Assembly: GCA_030446625.1 (NCBI GenBank)
Contig: JAUJMY010000005.1
Coordinates: forward strand, 62,001 to 126,000
DNA from: Gaiellaceae bacterium
GTDB taxonomy: Bacteria; Actinomycetota; Thermoleophilia; Gaiellales; Gaiellaceae
Direction of reading: 5' to 3'
DNA: 64,000 nucleotides
In this document: piece after piece, positions 45,835 through 55,728 of the stretch
How positions within the stretch are numbered: the first letter of the stretch is position 1
How the letters are laid out: every line of letters starts with the position of its first letter
The notes under the pieces: generated by a model
Told to the model about the DNA's origin: nothing
What the model saw: the letters and a program-made list of their open reading frames with translations, nothing else
The model's database searches: none
Made by a program: the position numbers and the translations under genes

Positions 45835-46971
45835 TCACTGTAGACCAGCGCCGGCGGATGTCCACCCCGGAGCCGGGGCACGCGCGACTTGCGCACGGGT
45901 GAGATCGTCGGGTCGCGCGCAACCGCAGAGCGCGAGCGCAAGCTGGATCTCGTCGCGCAGCAGCTCGAGCACGTGTCGCGCGCCCGCCTCGCCGCCGGCG
46001 GCCAGGCCCCAGACGATCGGGCGCCCGGCGAGGACGGCGCGCGCGCCGAGGGCCAGCGCCTTCACGACGTCGACGCCGCGCCGGATGCCGCCGTCGAGCA
46101 GGACCTCCACGCGGTCGCCCACGGCGTCCACGACCTCGGGCAGCGCGTCGAGCGACGCCGGCACGCCGTCGAGCTGGCGGCCGCCGTGGTTCGAGACGAC
46201 GATTCCCGCCGCGCCGTGCTCGAGGGCGAGGAGCGCGTCCTCCGCGGTGAGGACGCCCTTCACGAGCACGGGAGCGGCCGAGGCGGCCGCGAGCGCCTCG
46301 ACGTCCTTCCAGCTGAGCGACGGATCGATCAGCGCGAGCATCTCCTTCGGGGTCGTCCCCGTCGCGCCACCGCCCGCCGCGACGCTCGGCACCGTCAGCT
46401 CGCGCGGAATGGTGAAGCCCGTGCGGAGGTCGCGCTCGCGCCGACCGAGGAACGGCGTGTCGATCGTGACGACGACGGCGCCGAACCCGGCATCGGCGGC
46501 CTGGTCGAGGAGGCTGCGAGCGAAGCCGCGGTCGCGGAAGACGTAGAGCTGGAACCAGCGCGGCGCTCCCGGTGCGGCGGCGGCGACGTCCGCGGGAGTC
46601 GTGGTCGCGAGCGTGGACAGGCACATGATCGTCCCGACCGCCGCCGCGGCGCGCGCCGTTCCGCATTCTCCGTCGGCGTGCGCGACGCGCTGGAACGCGA
46701 CCGGCGCGACGAGGAGCGGCATCGAGACGTCGGTGCCGAGCACGGTCGTCGCGGTCGTCGTCTCCGCGACGTCCACGAGCATCCGCGGGCGCAGCGTCCA
46801 CTCCGCGTACGCCTCGACGTTCCGCCGCAGCGTCCGCTCGTCGCCCGCGCCGCCGGCGAAGTAGCCGTACGCCCCCGCTTCGAGCCGCTCCTCGGCCAGC
46901 CGCTCGTAGTCCCAGACGTTCAGCGGCTCCGGCTGCACGAGCGGACTATGACCGACGCACTGGCCAGCCAC
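45835..46971 (-). CDS. FMN-dependent alpha-hydroxy-acid oxidase/dehydrogenase
   Basis: 378 residues from GTG 46971; GTG 46938 (VQPEPLNVWDYE) is the more natural start. FMN barrel motifs: YGYFAGGAGDERTLRRN, MPLLVAPVAFQRVAHADGE, WFQLYVFRDRG, TIDTPFLGRRERDLRTGF, APVLVKGV, catalytic SNHGGRQLDGVPASLD and DGGIRRGVDVVKALALGA. The family covers glycolate oxidase, L-lactate dehydrogenase and lactate monooxygenase; the substrate is not distinguishable here. It is divergent from the OpuC-like importer. Confidence 0.93.
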   Translation of the reverse strand: MAGQCVGHSPLVQPEPLNVWDYERLAEERLEAGAYGYFAGGAGDERTLRRNVEAYAEWTLRPRMLVDVAETTTATTVLGTDVSMPLLVAPVAFQRVAHADGECGTARAAAAVGTIMCLSTLATTTPADVAAAAPGAPRWFQLYVFRDRGFARSLLDQAADAGFGAVVVTIDTPFLGRRERDLRTGFTIPRELTVPSVAAGGGATGTTPKEMLALIDPSLSWKDVEALAAASAAPVLVKGVLTAEDALLALEHGAAGIVVSNHGGRQLDGVPASLDALPEVVDAVGDRVEVLLDGGIRRGVDVVKALALGARAVLAGRPIVWGLAAGGEAGARHVLELLRDEIQLALALCGCARPDDLTRAQVARAPAPGWTSAGAGLQ

Positions 46972-47043
46972 CGCGCTCTTCCAGCCGCCGCGCTCTTCGC
47001 GCCCACGCGCGCCCTCGCCTGCCGCTCGCTACGGTTCCGCTGC

Positions 47044-48009
47044 GTGAGCGGTGCGGCCGCCGAGATCGAGTTCCGCGGCGCGACGAAGCGCTACCCGGGC
47101 CGCCCGCACGCAGCGGTCACGGATCTGTCGCTGACGATCGCCCCCGGCGAGATATGCGTGCTCGTCGGCCCCTCGGGTAGCGGCAAGACGACCGCTCTGA
47201 AGATGGTCAACCGCCTGATCGACGTCACGCAGGGCGACGTCCTCATCGACGGCCGCAGCGTGCGCGCCCTCGACGTCACGGAGCTGCGCCGCCGGATCGG
47301 CTACGTCATCCAACACGTCGGCCTGTTCCCGCATCTCAGCGTCGGCGAGAACATCGCGACGGTGCCGCGGCTGCTCCGCTGGGGCCGACCGCGCATCGCC
47401 GAACGCGTCGTCGAGCTCCTCGAGCTGGTCGGACTCGAAGCCGACGATCGCCGGCGCTACCCGGCGCAGCTGTCCGGAGGGCAGCGTCAGCGCGTCGGGC
47501 TCGCGCGTGCGCTCGCGGGCGATCCGCCGCTGATGCTGATGGACGAGCCGTTCGGCGCGCTCGACCCGATCACGCGCGAGCGCCTGCAGAACGAGTTCTT
47601 GAAGCTGCAGGAATCGGTACGGAAGACGGTCGTCTTCGTGACGCACGACATCGACGAGGCGATCAAGCTGGCGGGCCGGGTCGCGATCCTCCGCGAGGGC
47701 GGTGTGCTCGCGCAGTACGACACACCTGACGCGCTCCTCGCGCGTCCGGCGGATGACTTCGTCGCGCGATTCGTCGGCGCGGACCGCGGGCTCAAACGCC
47801 TCGCCCTCAAGCGCGTGGCCGACGTCGGGCTCGAGCCCGCCGACGGGAGCGTTCTGCCCGAGGTCGACTCGGCGATGACTCTGCGCGACGCACTCTCCTT
47901 CCTGCTCGCGGGCGGCAGCCGTCGGGCACACGTTCGGGCCGACGACGGCTCGGTCGCGGGAACGATCTCTGTCGAGCGCATCGCGGACCTGCTTGCGGAG
48001 CAGTCGTGA
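47044..48009 (+). CDS. Quaternary-amine (glycine betaine/choline) ABC importer ATPase
   Basis: 321 residues from GTG 47044. Walker A GPSGSGKTT, signature LSGGQRQRVGLARAL, Walker B LMLMDEPFGALD and switch VTHDIDEAI are complete. A ~90-residue C-terminal extension (after ADRGLKRLALKRV) resembles the CBS-like regulatory region of OpuCA/ProV. Four-base overlaps link it to both permeases, so the operon order is ATPase-permease-permease-binding protein. It imports osmoprotectants such as betaine or choline. Confidence 0.92.
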   Translation: MSGAAAEIEFRGATKRYPGRPHAAVTDLSLTIAPGEICVLVGPSGSGKTTALKMVNRLIDVTQGDVLIDGRSVRALDVTELRRRIGYVIQHVGLFPHLSVGENIATVPRLLRWGRPRIAERVVELLELVGLEADDRRRYPAQLSGGQRQRVGLARALAGDPPLMLMDEPFGALDPITRERLQNEFLKLQESVRKTVVFVTHDIDEAIKLAGRVAILREGGVLAQYDTPDALLARPADDFVARFVGADRGLKRLALKRVADVGLEPADGSVLPEVDSAMTLRDALSFLLAGGSRRAHVRADDGSVAGTISVERIADLLAEQS

Positions 48010-48728
48010 CGGCGCTCGCTCAGGCGCAGCCCGTGATCCCGGACTTCGGGCGCGGCTCCGACTGCGTCCGCGAGAACCGCACGTTCTGTTGGGACTGGGT
48101 TCGCGACCACTGGGACGACACGCTCCAGCCGCGCCTGCTCGAGCACGTCGAGCTGACGGCGTATGCGGTCGGGATCGGGTTCGCGATCGCGTTCGTCGCG
48201 GCGCTCGTCGCCTACCGCCACCGATCCTTCGAGGGCGCGTTCGGGTTCACGTCGGAGCTCCTGTACACGATCCCGTCGCTCGCGCTCTTCCAGCTGCTCG
48301 TGCCCGTGACGGGGCTGACGATCACGACGGTCGAGATCGCGCTCGTCTCGTACACGCTCCTGATCCTCTTCCGCAACGTCGTCGCGGGCCTGCGCGCGGT
48401 TCCCGACGACGTGCTCGAGGCCGCGCGCGGCATGGGATTCACGCGCGCGCAGACACTGCTGCGCGTCGAGCTTCCGCTCGCCGCACCTTCGATCCTCGCG
48501 GGCGTGCGCATCGCGGCGGTCTCGACGATCTCGCTCGCGACGATCGCTGCCTTCGTCTTGCCCGAAGGTCTCGGGCAGCCGATCCTCGACGGGTTGAGGA
48601 CGTTCTTCAAGACGAAGTTCATCGCGGCTGGAGCACTCGCCGTGGCGCTCGCGATCGCGACCGACGCGCTGCTCGTGCTCGTCCAGCGGTCGCTCACCCC
48701 GTGGACCCGCGCGAGTCGCGCGGGATGA
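48006..48728 (+). CDS. Quaternary-amine ABC importer permease 1
   Basis: 240 residues from GTG 48006 inside the ATPase stop. Five to six membrane helices (VELTAYAVGIGFAIAFVAAL, LLYTIPSLALFQLLVPVTGL) and the EAA loop EAARGMGFTRAQTLLRVELP, diagnostic of OpuCB/ProW-type permeases. It pairs with the next gene as a heterodimeric channel. Confidence 0.92.
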   Translation: MTALAQAQPVIPDFGRGSDCVRENRTFCWDWVRDHWDDTLQPRLLEHVELTAYAVGIGFAIAFVAALVAYRHRSFEGAFGFTSELLYTIPSLALFQLLVPVTGLTITTVEIALVSYTLLILFRNVVAGLRAVPDDVLEAARGMGFTRAQTLLRVELPLAAPSILAGVRIAAVSTISLATIAAFVLPEGLGQPILDGLRTFFKTKFIAAGALAVALAIATDALLVLVQRSLTPWTRASRAG

Positions 48729-49456
48729 ACGACGACTTCAGGCCGCGCCTGTTCGTGGACGGGATCCGCTTCGTGCTCGACAACGCGTCGTTGATCGCGG
48801 CGAAGACGCTCGAGCATCTCGTTCTGAGCGGCGCCGCGATCGGCGTGGCCCTCGCGATCGCGGTACCTCTCGGTGTGCTGCTCGGACACGCCCACCGCGG
48901 CGCGTTCCTCGCGATCAACGTCGGCAACGTCGGACGTGCGCTGCCGAGCCTCGCGCTGATCGCGTTCGGCCTGCCGATCTTCGGGATCAGCTTCACGAAC
49001 GTCCTCGTCGCGCTCGTGGTGCTTGCGATTCCGCCGATGCTCCTGAACACGTACGTCGCGATCGACGGCGTGGACGCGGACGCGGTCGGCGCCGCGCGCG
49101 GAATGGGGATGACGGAAGGCCAGATCGTGCGGCGCGTGGAGCTTCCGCTCGCCCTCCCGTTGATCTTCGCGGGTGTTCGCATCGCGGCCGTCTTCGTCGT
49201 CGCGACGGCCACGATCGCCGCGATCGCGGGCGGCGGCGGGCTGGGCGACATCATCGTGAACCAGGCGAGCTACCGCCTTCGCGGTGTCGTCGGAGCGTCG
49301 ATGTGCGTCATCGTGCTCGCCCTTGCGGTCAGCGCGGCACTGGCTGCGCTCCAGCGGCTCGTCACCCCGCCCAACCTGCGGCCGCGCGTGCTCATGCTCG
49401 AGCCGACACACGTCCCGTCGCTCGCGTCGCGCGCTGACCCGGAGCCTGGCCCGTAG
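48725..49456 (+). CDS. Quaternary-amine ABC importer permease 2
   Basis: 243 residues from ATG 48725, overlapping the previous stop. Helices such as AAIGVALAIAVPLGVLLG, with the EAA loop GAARGMGMTEGQIVRRVELP. The final ~25 residues are hydrophilic. Between it and the binding-protein gene lies a decayed oxidoreductase, an unusual interruption of this operon. Confidence 0.92.
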   Translation: MNDDFRPRLFVDGIRFVLDNASLIAAKTLEHLVLSGAAIGVALAIAVPLGVLLGHAHRGAFLAINVGNVGRALPSLALIAFGLPIFGISFTNVLVALVVLAIPPMLLNTYVAIDGVDADAVGAARGMGMTEGQIVRRVELPLALPLIFAGVRIAAVFVVATATIAAIAGGGGLGDIIVNQASYRLRGVVGASMCVIVLALAVSAALAALQRLVTPPNLRPRVLMLEPTHVPSLASRADPEPGP

Positions 49457-49465
49457 GGTGGGAGC

Positions 49466-50231
49466 GTGGTCGAGCTCTACGACGTGATCGTGATCGGCGG
49501 GGGCCGGCGGGCGAAAAATGTCGCCGGGCGCTGCGCCGCCGGCGGCCTTTCGGTCGTGCTGGTCGAGCACGAGCTGGTCGGCGGCGAGTGCTCGTACTGG
49601 GGCTGCATCCCGAGTAAGACCCTCCTGCGCCCGGGAGACGCTGTCGCCGCGACGCGACGCGTGCCGGGCGCGGTCGAGGCGCTCCGGGGCAGTGGAACGA
49701 CGCGGGGCAGTGACGTGGCTCCGCGACGCCGGCGTGACCTTCGTGCGCGGCCACGGACGGCTCGCGGGAGAGCGCGCCGTCGAGGTCGATGGTGCGGACA
49801 CGCGGCGTCGTCTGGAAGCGCGGCGCGCGCTGTCATCGTCGCCACCGGCACGGCTGCCGTGATGCCGGACGTCGCAGGTCTGCAAGAGGCGATGGCATGG
49901 GACAACCGCGCTGCGACGGAAGCTCGCCGGCTCCCGAAGCGCCTGCTCGTTCTCGGCGGCGGCGCCGTCGGCGCCGAGCTCGCGCAGGCGTACAAGCGGC
50001 TCGGCAGCGACGTGGTGACGATCATCGAGAGTGGACCGCGGCTGCTCGCGCGGGAGGAGCCCTTCGCGGGCGACGAGGTCGGAGCCGCCTTCGCCGACGA
50101 GGGAATCGACGTCGTCACGAACGCGCGCGGTCGTCGGGGAAGTCCCACTCGAGCGGCTCTGGCACGCGGTCCCGCCGTTCCCGACGGTGAGCGAGGTCTG
50201 GCTGCGGCTTCTCGAGGCATACGGCCTCTGA
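49466..50231 (+). pseudogene. FAD/NAD disulfide oxidoreductase (lipoamide dehydrogenase-like), decayed
   Basis: Starts well (VELYDVIVIGGGRRAKNVAG) with the redox disulfide GGECSYWGCIPSKTLL, then loses frame near 49690; the GAVTWLRDAGVTFVRGHGRL segment is in a second frame. It returns for RAVIVATGTAAVMPDVAGL and the second nucleotide site RLLVLGGGAVGAELAQAY. After GIDVVTNAR it jumps to the family's C-terminal end (HAVPPFPTVSEVWLRLLEAY), so ~150 residues of NAD/interface domain are missing. At least two frameshifts plus an internal deletion. It sits inside the OpuC-like operon. Confidence 0.8.
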
Positions 50232-50335
50232 CAGAAGGCTCGAACTCCAGCGCCCAGCGAGCGAAAGTTAAGCGGGACGTAACGGTCGCCGGACTAACGT
50301 CCCCCTCGCTTCGAACATCGACGTGGGAGGAATGC

Positions 50336-51286
50336 ATGAAACCGAGCTGGCGCAGGCTCCTCGGCCTGCTGGTCGTGATGTCCGCGCTCGTCCTCGCCGT
50401 AGTCGGGTGCGGCGGCGACGACGAGGCGGCGGGGGAGGGCACGACCTCGGCAGACACCGCGGACGTCACGAGCGACAAGCCGACCATCGTCATCGGCACG
50501 AAGAACTTCCCCGAGCAGTTCATCCTGGGCGAGCTGTACGCGCAAGCGCTCGAGGCGAAGGGCTACGACGTCACGCTGAAGAGCAACATCGGCAGCACCG
50601 AGATCATCGACAAGGCGCTCACGAGCGGGAAGATCGACCTCTACCCGGAGTACACGGGGACCGCCCTGACCGTCGTCTTCGGCGCGCAGGGCTCGGCCGA
50701 GTCCGCGGAGGCGACCTACGAGGCTGCCAAGGAGAAGTACGAGGCGCGCGGGCAGACGCTGTTCGCCATGACGCCGTTCTCCGACTCCGACGCGATCGCG
50801 GTCCGGAAGTCGACCGCGGAGGAGAACGGACTCACCTCGGTCGGCGACCTGAAGACGCTGGGCACGTTCAAGCTCGGCGGCCAGCCGGAGTTCCGAACGC
50901 GGGCCCAGGGATTGCCGGGCCTCAGGCGGAACTACGGGCTGACGAACGTGAAGTTCGTCCCGTTTGCCGGCATCAGCCCGTACGAGGCGCTCGACCAGGA
51001 GAAGGTCGACGCCGCCGCGATCTTTTCGACCGACCCGCCGCTCGGGACGGGCAAATACGTCGTCCTCGAGGACCCCGAGGCGCAGTTCGGGTTCCAGAAC
51101 GTCGCACCCGTCGTCGACCGGGAGCTCGCCGACCGCGGCGGAGACGAGCTGCGGGAGACAATCGACGCGGTCTCGGAGATGCTCACGGACGAGGCGATCA
51201 TCGCCATGAACAAGGCGGTCGTGCTCGACCAGCGCCCGGCGAAGGAAGTCGCGCGCGAGTTCCTCGAGGCGAATCAGCTCACGTAG
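50336..51286 (+). CDS. Glycine betaine/choline-binding lipoprotein (OpuCC-like)
   Basis: 316 residues from ATG 50336, which follows GGGAGGAATGC. A lipoprotein signal peptide ends with lipobox LAVVGC. The mature protein matches OpuAC: IVIGTKNFPEQFILGELYAQ, SNIGSTEIIDKALTSGKIDL, YPEYTGTALTVV and AAAIFSTDPPLG. It would deliver ligand to the two permeases upstream. The decayed oxidoreductase and ~100 bases separate it from them; it may have its own promoter in the gap 50232-50335. Confidence 0.93.
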   Translation: MKPSWRRLLGLLVVMSALVLAVVGCGGDDEAAGEGTTSADTADVTSDKPTIVIGTKNFPEQFILGELYAQALEAKGYDVTLKSNIGSTEIIDKALTSGKIDLYPEYTGTALTVVFGAQGSAESAEATYEAAKEKYEARGQTLFAMTPFSDSDAIAVRKSTAEENGLTSVGDLKTLGTFKLGGQPEFRTRAQGLPGLRRNYGLTNVKFVPFAGISPYEALDQEKVDAAAIFSTDPPLGTGKYVVLEDPEAQFGFQNVAPVVDRELADRGGDELRETIDAVSEMLTDEAIIAMNKAVVLDQRPAKEVAREFLEANQLT

Positions 51287-51407
51287 ATCCGGCCGGCGCG
51301 GCGCTGGGCGACGTGCGATCTCGTCGCGGTCGTCGAGCGCCGCGCCGGCCAGGCGCGGAGCGCCAGGTCTTCACAAAAACAAGACGGGGACGGCTATACC
51401 GCGGGCG

Positions 51408-52193
51408 TCAGGCACCCTGCCCCAGGTTGATCATCAGGCCGCCGTCCATGAAGTACGTCGCGCCCGTGACGTACTCGCTGTCCTCGGAGGCGAGGAACAC
51501 CGCCAGCCGGGCGATCTCGGCGGGCTCCGCGGCGCGCTTCCACGGGATGCTCTGAACCTGCTCCTCGAGCAGCTTTGGATCGTCGATCGCGGCCTGGTTG
51601 AACGGCGTCAGCACCATTCCGGGGCCGAGGCTGTTCACGTTGATCTTCAGCGGCGCCAGCTCGAGCGCCAACGTCCTCGTGAGCATGCGGAGGGCGCCCT
51701 TCGAGCAGTCGTAGTCGGCACCGCCGGGGTTCGGCGTGTTCTGGTGCACCGACGTCACGTTGATGATCTTGCCGCCGCTCATCCCGTCGTTCGACTTGCG
51801 GAGCTGCACGTAGCGCCGGCAGCAGAAGAAGGCGCCGTAGAGGTTCGTCCGGATCGCCTTGTCGAACGTCTCGGTGGCAAGGTCGGCGACCTCGTCGCCC
51901 GAGGCGTCGACGCCGGCGTTGTTCATGAGGATGTCGACGCGGCCGAATTCCCTCACCGCCTCGTCGAAGAGCCGGTCGACCTGCTGCTCGTCCGTGATGT
52001 CGGCCTGCACGAGGGTCGCGCGCCGGCCCTGCGCCTCGATCTCCTCGCGGGTCTTCTCGGCGCCCGCGGCGTCCTCGAGGTAGTGCACCACGACGTCCGC
52101 ACCCTCTTTGGCGAACTCGATCGCCGTGGCCTGTCCGATTCCCGAATCCGACCCGGTGATCAGCGCGGTCCTGTCCTCCAGCCGTCCGTTCAT
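51408..52193 (-). CDS. SDR, glucose-1-dehydrogenase-like
   Basis: 261 residues from ATG 52193, overlapping the stop of the GH15 gene. Motifs: ITGSDSGIGQATA, NNAGVD, VTSVHQNTPNPGGADYDCSK with the catalytic Ser/Tyr/Lys, GPGMVLTPFN, and YVTGATYFMDGG. This is the family of glucose/ribitol-type dehydrogenases. Coupling to a glucoamylase-like gene supports a role in oxidising a released sugar, by inference. Confidence 0.88.
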   Translation of the reverse strand: MNGRLEDRTALITGSDSGIGQATAIEFAKEGADVVVHYLEDAAGAEKTREEIEAQGRRATLVQADITDEQQVDRLFDEAVREFGRVDILMNNAGVDASGDEVADLATETFDKAIRTNLYGAFFCCRRYVQLRKSNDGMSGGKIINVTSVHQNTPNPGGADYDCSKGALRMLTRTLALELAPLKINVNSLGPGMVLTPFNQAAIDDPKLLEEQVQSIPWKRAAEPAEIARLAVFLASEDSEYVTGATYFMDGGLMINLGQGA

Positions 52194-54001
52194 GGCGCCT
52201 CCTCCTGTGATTGCGCGGTCGCCTCCGTGAGGCGCCACGCGGCGTTGATGAGCCCGACATGCGAGAAGGCCTGCGGAAAGTTCCCGAGGAGCTCCTTGCG
52301 GTCGGGATCGGCCTGCTCGGCCAGGAGGCCGAGGTCGTTGGCGTAGGACGTTGCTCGATCGAACCACTCCTCGGCGCGAGCGACCTCGCCGCCCAGTGCG
52401 AGACACTCGACGAGCCAGTAGGTGCAGATGAGAAAGCCCATCGGGTCGGCCGGCCAGCGGCGGACGAGACCGATGTCGCCGAGCTCCCGCTCCACCGCCT
52501 CGATCGTCGTCCACATCCGCTCGTCGCGTGCCGGCAGGAAGTGCACGAGCGGGAGTAGGAGGACGGACGCGTCGAGATCGTCGGAGCCGAAGGCGCCGGT
52601 GTACGCGCCCGCGCGCTCGCTCCAGGCCTTGGCGAGCACGGCCGTGCGAACGTCCTCGCGGGCCTCCTCCCAGCGGCGGAGGTCGAGATCGTCGCCGAGC
52701 AGCGGGGCGAGCCGGATCGCCCGGTCGAGGGCGACCCAGCACATGACCTTCGAGGACACGTACTGGCGCGGGTGCTCCCGGGACTCCCACATCCCCGCAT
52801 CCGGGTCGCGCCAGGTCGCCGCCGCCCGGTCTGCGAGGGCGACGAGCAGCTCGCGCGTCGGCTCGTCCAGCTCTCCGAGCTGGTCGCGCAGCTGCTCGAC
52901 GGCGTCCAGGACCTCGCCGAGGACGTCGAGCTGCTCCTGGTCCCAGGCGGCGTTCCCGGCCCGCACCGGCCGGCTGTCACGAAAACCCGGAAGGTGCGAG
53001 AGCTCGTGCTCGGCGAGGTCGCGCTCGCCCGCCACGCCGTACATGATCTGGACGCGCTGGCCCTCGACGAGGTGACCGCCCGCGTCCGCGATCCACCGAA
53101 AGAGCCGATCTCCCTCGTCGGCACAGGCGGCGATCCACAGCGACCGGATCGTCAGGCTGAGGTCGCGCAGCCACGCGAAGCGATAGTCGAAGTTGAGCTG
53201 CCCTCCGATCTCCTCGGGCAGGGAGGTCGTCGCGGCTGCCACCACTGCGCCCGTCGGCTGGTAGGTCAGCCCCTGGAGCACGAGCGAGCCCAGCCGCACC
53301 GCGTCTCGATGGCGCCCCTCGTAGCCGTCGTGCAGCTGCGCCCACGATTCCCAGGCGGCGAGCGTGTCGTCGAGCGTCGCGCGGTCGCGGCTGTCCGGCT
53401 CGGTGCTCTCGGCCGCCGGGGCGAAGGCGAGCGTGAAGTCCACCCGCTCCCCGGGATGCACGGTGAAGCGTCCCGTTGCACAGCCCGCTCCGGGCGTCAG
53501 CGTGACGCCGGCACCGAGCGACAGCGTGGCGGGCCCGCCCCGCGCGACCACGCCGTTCTCCGAGCCGCGCACGTTCGGGACCGTCAACCCGTACTCCATG
53601 CGCGGAGCGAACTCGGTCGCCATCTCAACGGTCCCCCGGTTCCCCTCGACGCGCCGCAGCAGCACGTGCGGGCTGCGGAGGCCGAGGTCGTGGCCGCGCG
53701 TCCTCGGCTCGAGCGCGAGCGCGTCCGTGACGGTGACCTCGCCTCGCGCGGTCGTGAAGACCGTGCGCAGCACGAGCGAGTCGGGCGCGTAGTGCCGCGT
53801 GCACTCGAAGGCCGCCGCCGGGCACAGTGACCAGTGGCCGGCATCGGGCCCGAGCAGCCGGCCGAACACCGACGGGGAATCGAAACGCGGCACGCACCAC
53901 CAGTCCACGGAGCCGGCACGATCCACGAGCGCCGCAGAGTGGCAGTCGGAGAGGAATCCGTAGTCGCCGATCTCACGCGGCGCACCGCGTCGTTCCGCCA
54001 T
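52190..54001 (-). CDS. Glycoside hydrolase family 15 (glucoamylase/trehalase-like)
   Basis: 603 residues from ATG 54001. The N-terminal beta domain begins with IGDYGFLSDCHSAALVDRAG and SVDWWCVPRFDSPSVF, a hallmark of bacterial GH15; the (alpha/alpha)6 barrel has RFAWLRDLSLTIRSLW and ends with ELLGNFPQAFSHVGLINAAW, carrying a catalytic glutamate region. There is no signal peptide, so it acts in the cytosol, probably on trehalose or alpha-glucans. Overlaps the SDR gene by 4 bases. Confidence 0.92.
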   Translation of the reverse strand: MAERRGAPREIGDYGFLSDCHSAALVDRAGSVDWWCVPRFDSPSVFGRLLGPDAGHWSLCPAAAFECTRHYAPDSLVLRTVFTTARGEVTVTDALALEPRTRGHDLGLRSPHVLLRRVEGNRGTVEMATEFAPRMEYGLTVPNVRGSENGVVARGGPATLSLGAGVTLTPGAGCATGRFTVHPGERVDFTLAFAPAAESTEPDSRDRATLDDTLAAWESWAQLHDGYEGRHRDAVRLGSLVLQGLTYQPTGAVVAAATTSLPEEIGGQLNFDYRFAWLRDLSLTIRSLWIAACADEGDRLFRWIADAGGHLVEGQRVQIMYGVAGERDLAEHELSHLPGFRDSRPVRAGNAAWDQEQLDVLGEVLDAVEQLRDQLGELDEPTRELLVALADRAAATWRDPDAGMWESREHPRQYVSSKVMCWVALDRAIRLAPLLGDDLDLRRWEEAREDVRTAVLAKAWSERAGAYTGAFGSDDLDASVLLLPLVHFLPARDERMWTTIEAVERELGDIGLVRRWPADPMGFLICTYWLVECLALGGEVARAEEWFDRATSYANDLGLLAEQADPDRKELLGNFPQAFSHVGLINAAWRLTEATAQSQEEAP

Positions 54002-54170
54002 TCGTGCCTTCTCTCGCTGGCCGGGCTCGATCGAACAGCGGCCCGCGTGAGAGTCAGACTACGCGTCAGGGCGTGCGTCGACGGGCTCTCGCGCACTCGG
54101 ATCCGCATTAAAAATCGGTGAACTCGCGGCTACCCGGCGCGCACGTAGCCCCGGTCGACGCGACGCGCGA

Positions 54171-55707
54171 TCAGCGGACGCGGACGACGTTCGAGGTTCG
54201 CAACGGTCTTCCGTTCCGGTCGAGCGCGACGGCCGCGGCGTACCTCGCCGCATCGGGTACGCGGAGCACGGTTTCGAACCCGCGTCTCGGCACCGTCGCG
54301 CGGGGCTCGAGCTTCTCGGGCGACGAGCCGGTTCTAAGTTGCCACGAGGCGAGCTCCGTCGCGCCGTTCCAGCTCGCGTACAGACGCGGACCGCCCGCCG
54401 TGGCGCGCGCTGCGACGCGCGGACGCGCGGCGGGACGCCCCGCCCACGGGAAGCGATAGACGCGGTAGTTCTGGCCGCCCCGCGGCAGCCGCGCGTCGAA
54501 GCGCGCGCGGTTGTCGTTGCCGTACTCCGTGAAGTACCCGGTGTTCCCCCAGCAGACGAGCACGTTCCCGTTCGGGAGCACCTGCGTGTTGCCGGTGATC
54601 CGCGCGAACAGCGGCGGCGTGTGGCGGATCTGCCGCGCGAGCGTCGCGCGCATGCGTCTCTTGTCCAGCGCGAGCATGAGCGCACGTGAGTGACGCCCGC
54701 CGTTCCGCACCGGCCCGTTGTCGAAGAGGCTGATGAGTCGGCCGTTGGCGTGCGACCGCGCGTCGTGCTGGAACGCGAATGTCGTCCCCCTGCCCATGGC
54801 GAAGTCGCTTCGCTTGCCCCCGAGTCGCCAGATGACGCGCCCGGTACGACGGTGGATCTTGTAGATCGCCCACGTGTTGCGCGCGGAGACGAGCAAGTGA
54901 CCGTCGCTGTCGAAGCCGACCGAGTTGACATGGAAGTAGTCGAACGGGTGGTTCCGGCGTGGCGTTTCGTGGGACTCGGTGATTCGTACGTGGTCGAGGC
55001 TGCGCCATTTCGAAGAGAACACGACCGCTCGGAATCGCGACTTCCTGGATCACGCAGTCGTACGCGCTCCCGCGCCTCGGGCCGCCGACGCTCGACAGGT
55101 TCGCGGGGACGGGGTCGTAGCTGACGACGAACGCCGTCCCGTCCGTGGTCAGCAAGTACTCGTGGAAGTCGGGCCAGAGATCGTCGCGCGACCGGAAGCG
55201 GGCGATCACGCGATAGGACGCGTCGGCGATCAGGTATTGCCCCCGCATCCCCACGCCTCGCCGATGGCTTCCCTCCCACCATGTGAGAACGCGGCCGCCC
55301 TTGTAGATCCCCGGGCGGAGCGCCATCGTCGTCAGCGGCGTCGACGGCCGAAACCACACGACGTCGCCCCTGTTGTCGACGATCAGCGCGCCGCGCTGAC
55401 CCGGGCCCGACGACGGAGTGAGGAACAGCAGCCCGTTCGCGATGCCGCCCTCGCGGCGCAGCACGCTCACAGTCGCCGGCCTGAGATCGGGGCGCGAGAC
55501 GAACCGGCGCTCCCGGCCGCGTGCTGCCGTCTCGGTCGGCGCGTGCGCGAGCCACGGGCTCGCCGCGGATTCTTCGTCGCCGAAGGACCACGCGGAGGGG
55601 CCGCCGAGCAACGCGGCGCCGGCGGTTCCCGCTGCGGCTGCGCGCACGAAGTCGGCGCGCGTCCAACGCTCGCCGTCGCGTACAGGCTCTTCCAGGTCGT
55701 CGCTCAT
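54171..55707 (-). CDS. Arylsulfotransferase (ASST)-like protein, single-base frameshift
   Basis: From ATG 55707 a leader with RADFVRAAAAGTAGAALLGG suggests Tat-like export, though the twin arginine is incomplete. ASST-type propeller sequence follows (ALIVDNRGDVVWFRPSTPL, FHEYLLTTDGTAFVVSYDPV). Near 55015 an extra A in GAAATGG shifts the frame; removing it gives LFEWRSLDHVRITESHETP and continues to HPFDYFHVNSVGFDSDGHLL, GNTQVLPNGNVLVCWGNTG and the stop at 54171. The full length would be 512 codons. Family members transfer sulfate between phenols or are related lipoproteins. The shift may be a sequencing error. Confidence 0.75.
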
Positions 55708-55728
55708 CGCGTCTCCGGTCGGTGGCAG

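Noticed and set aside
45015-45902. Gly/Ala-rich plus-strand open frame
   Set aside because: It is the complement of the Pro/Ala-rich minus-strand protein, which has a leader helix; the plus frame has no start context or domain.
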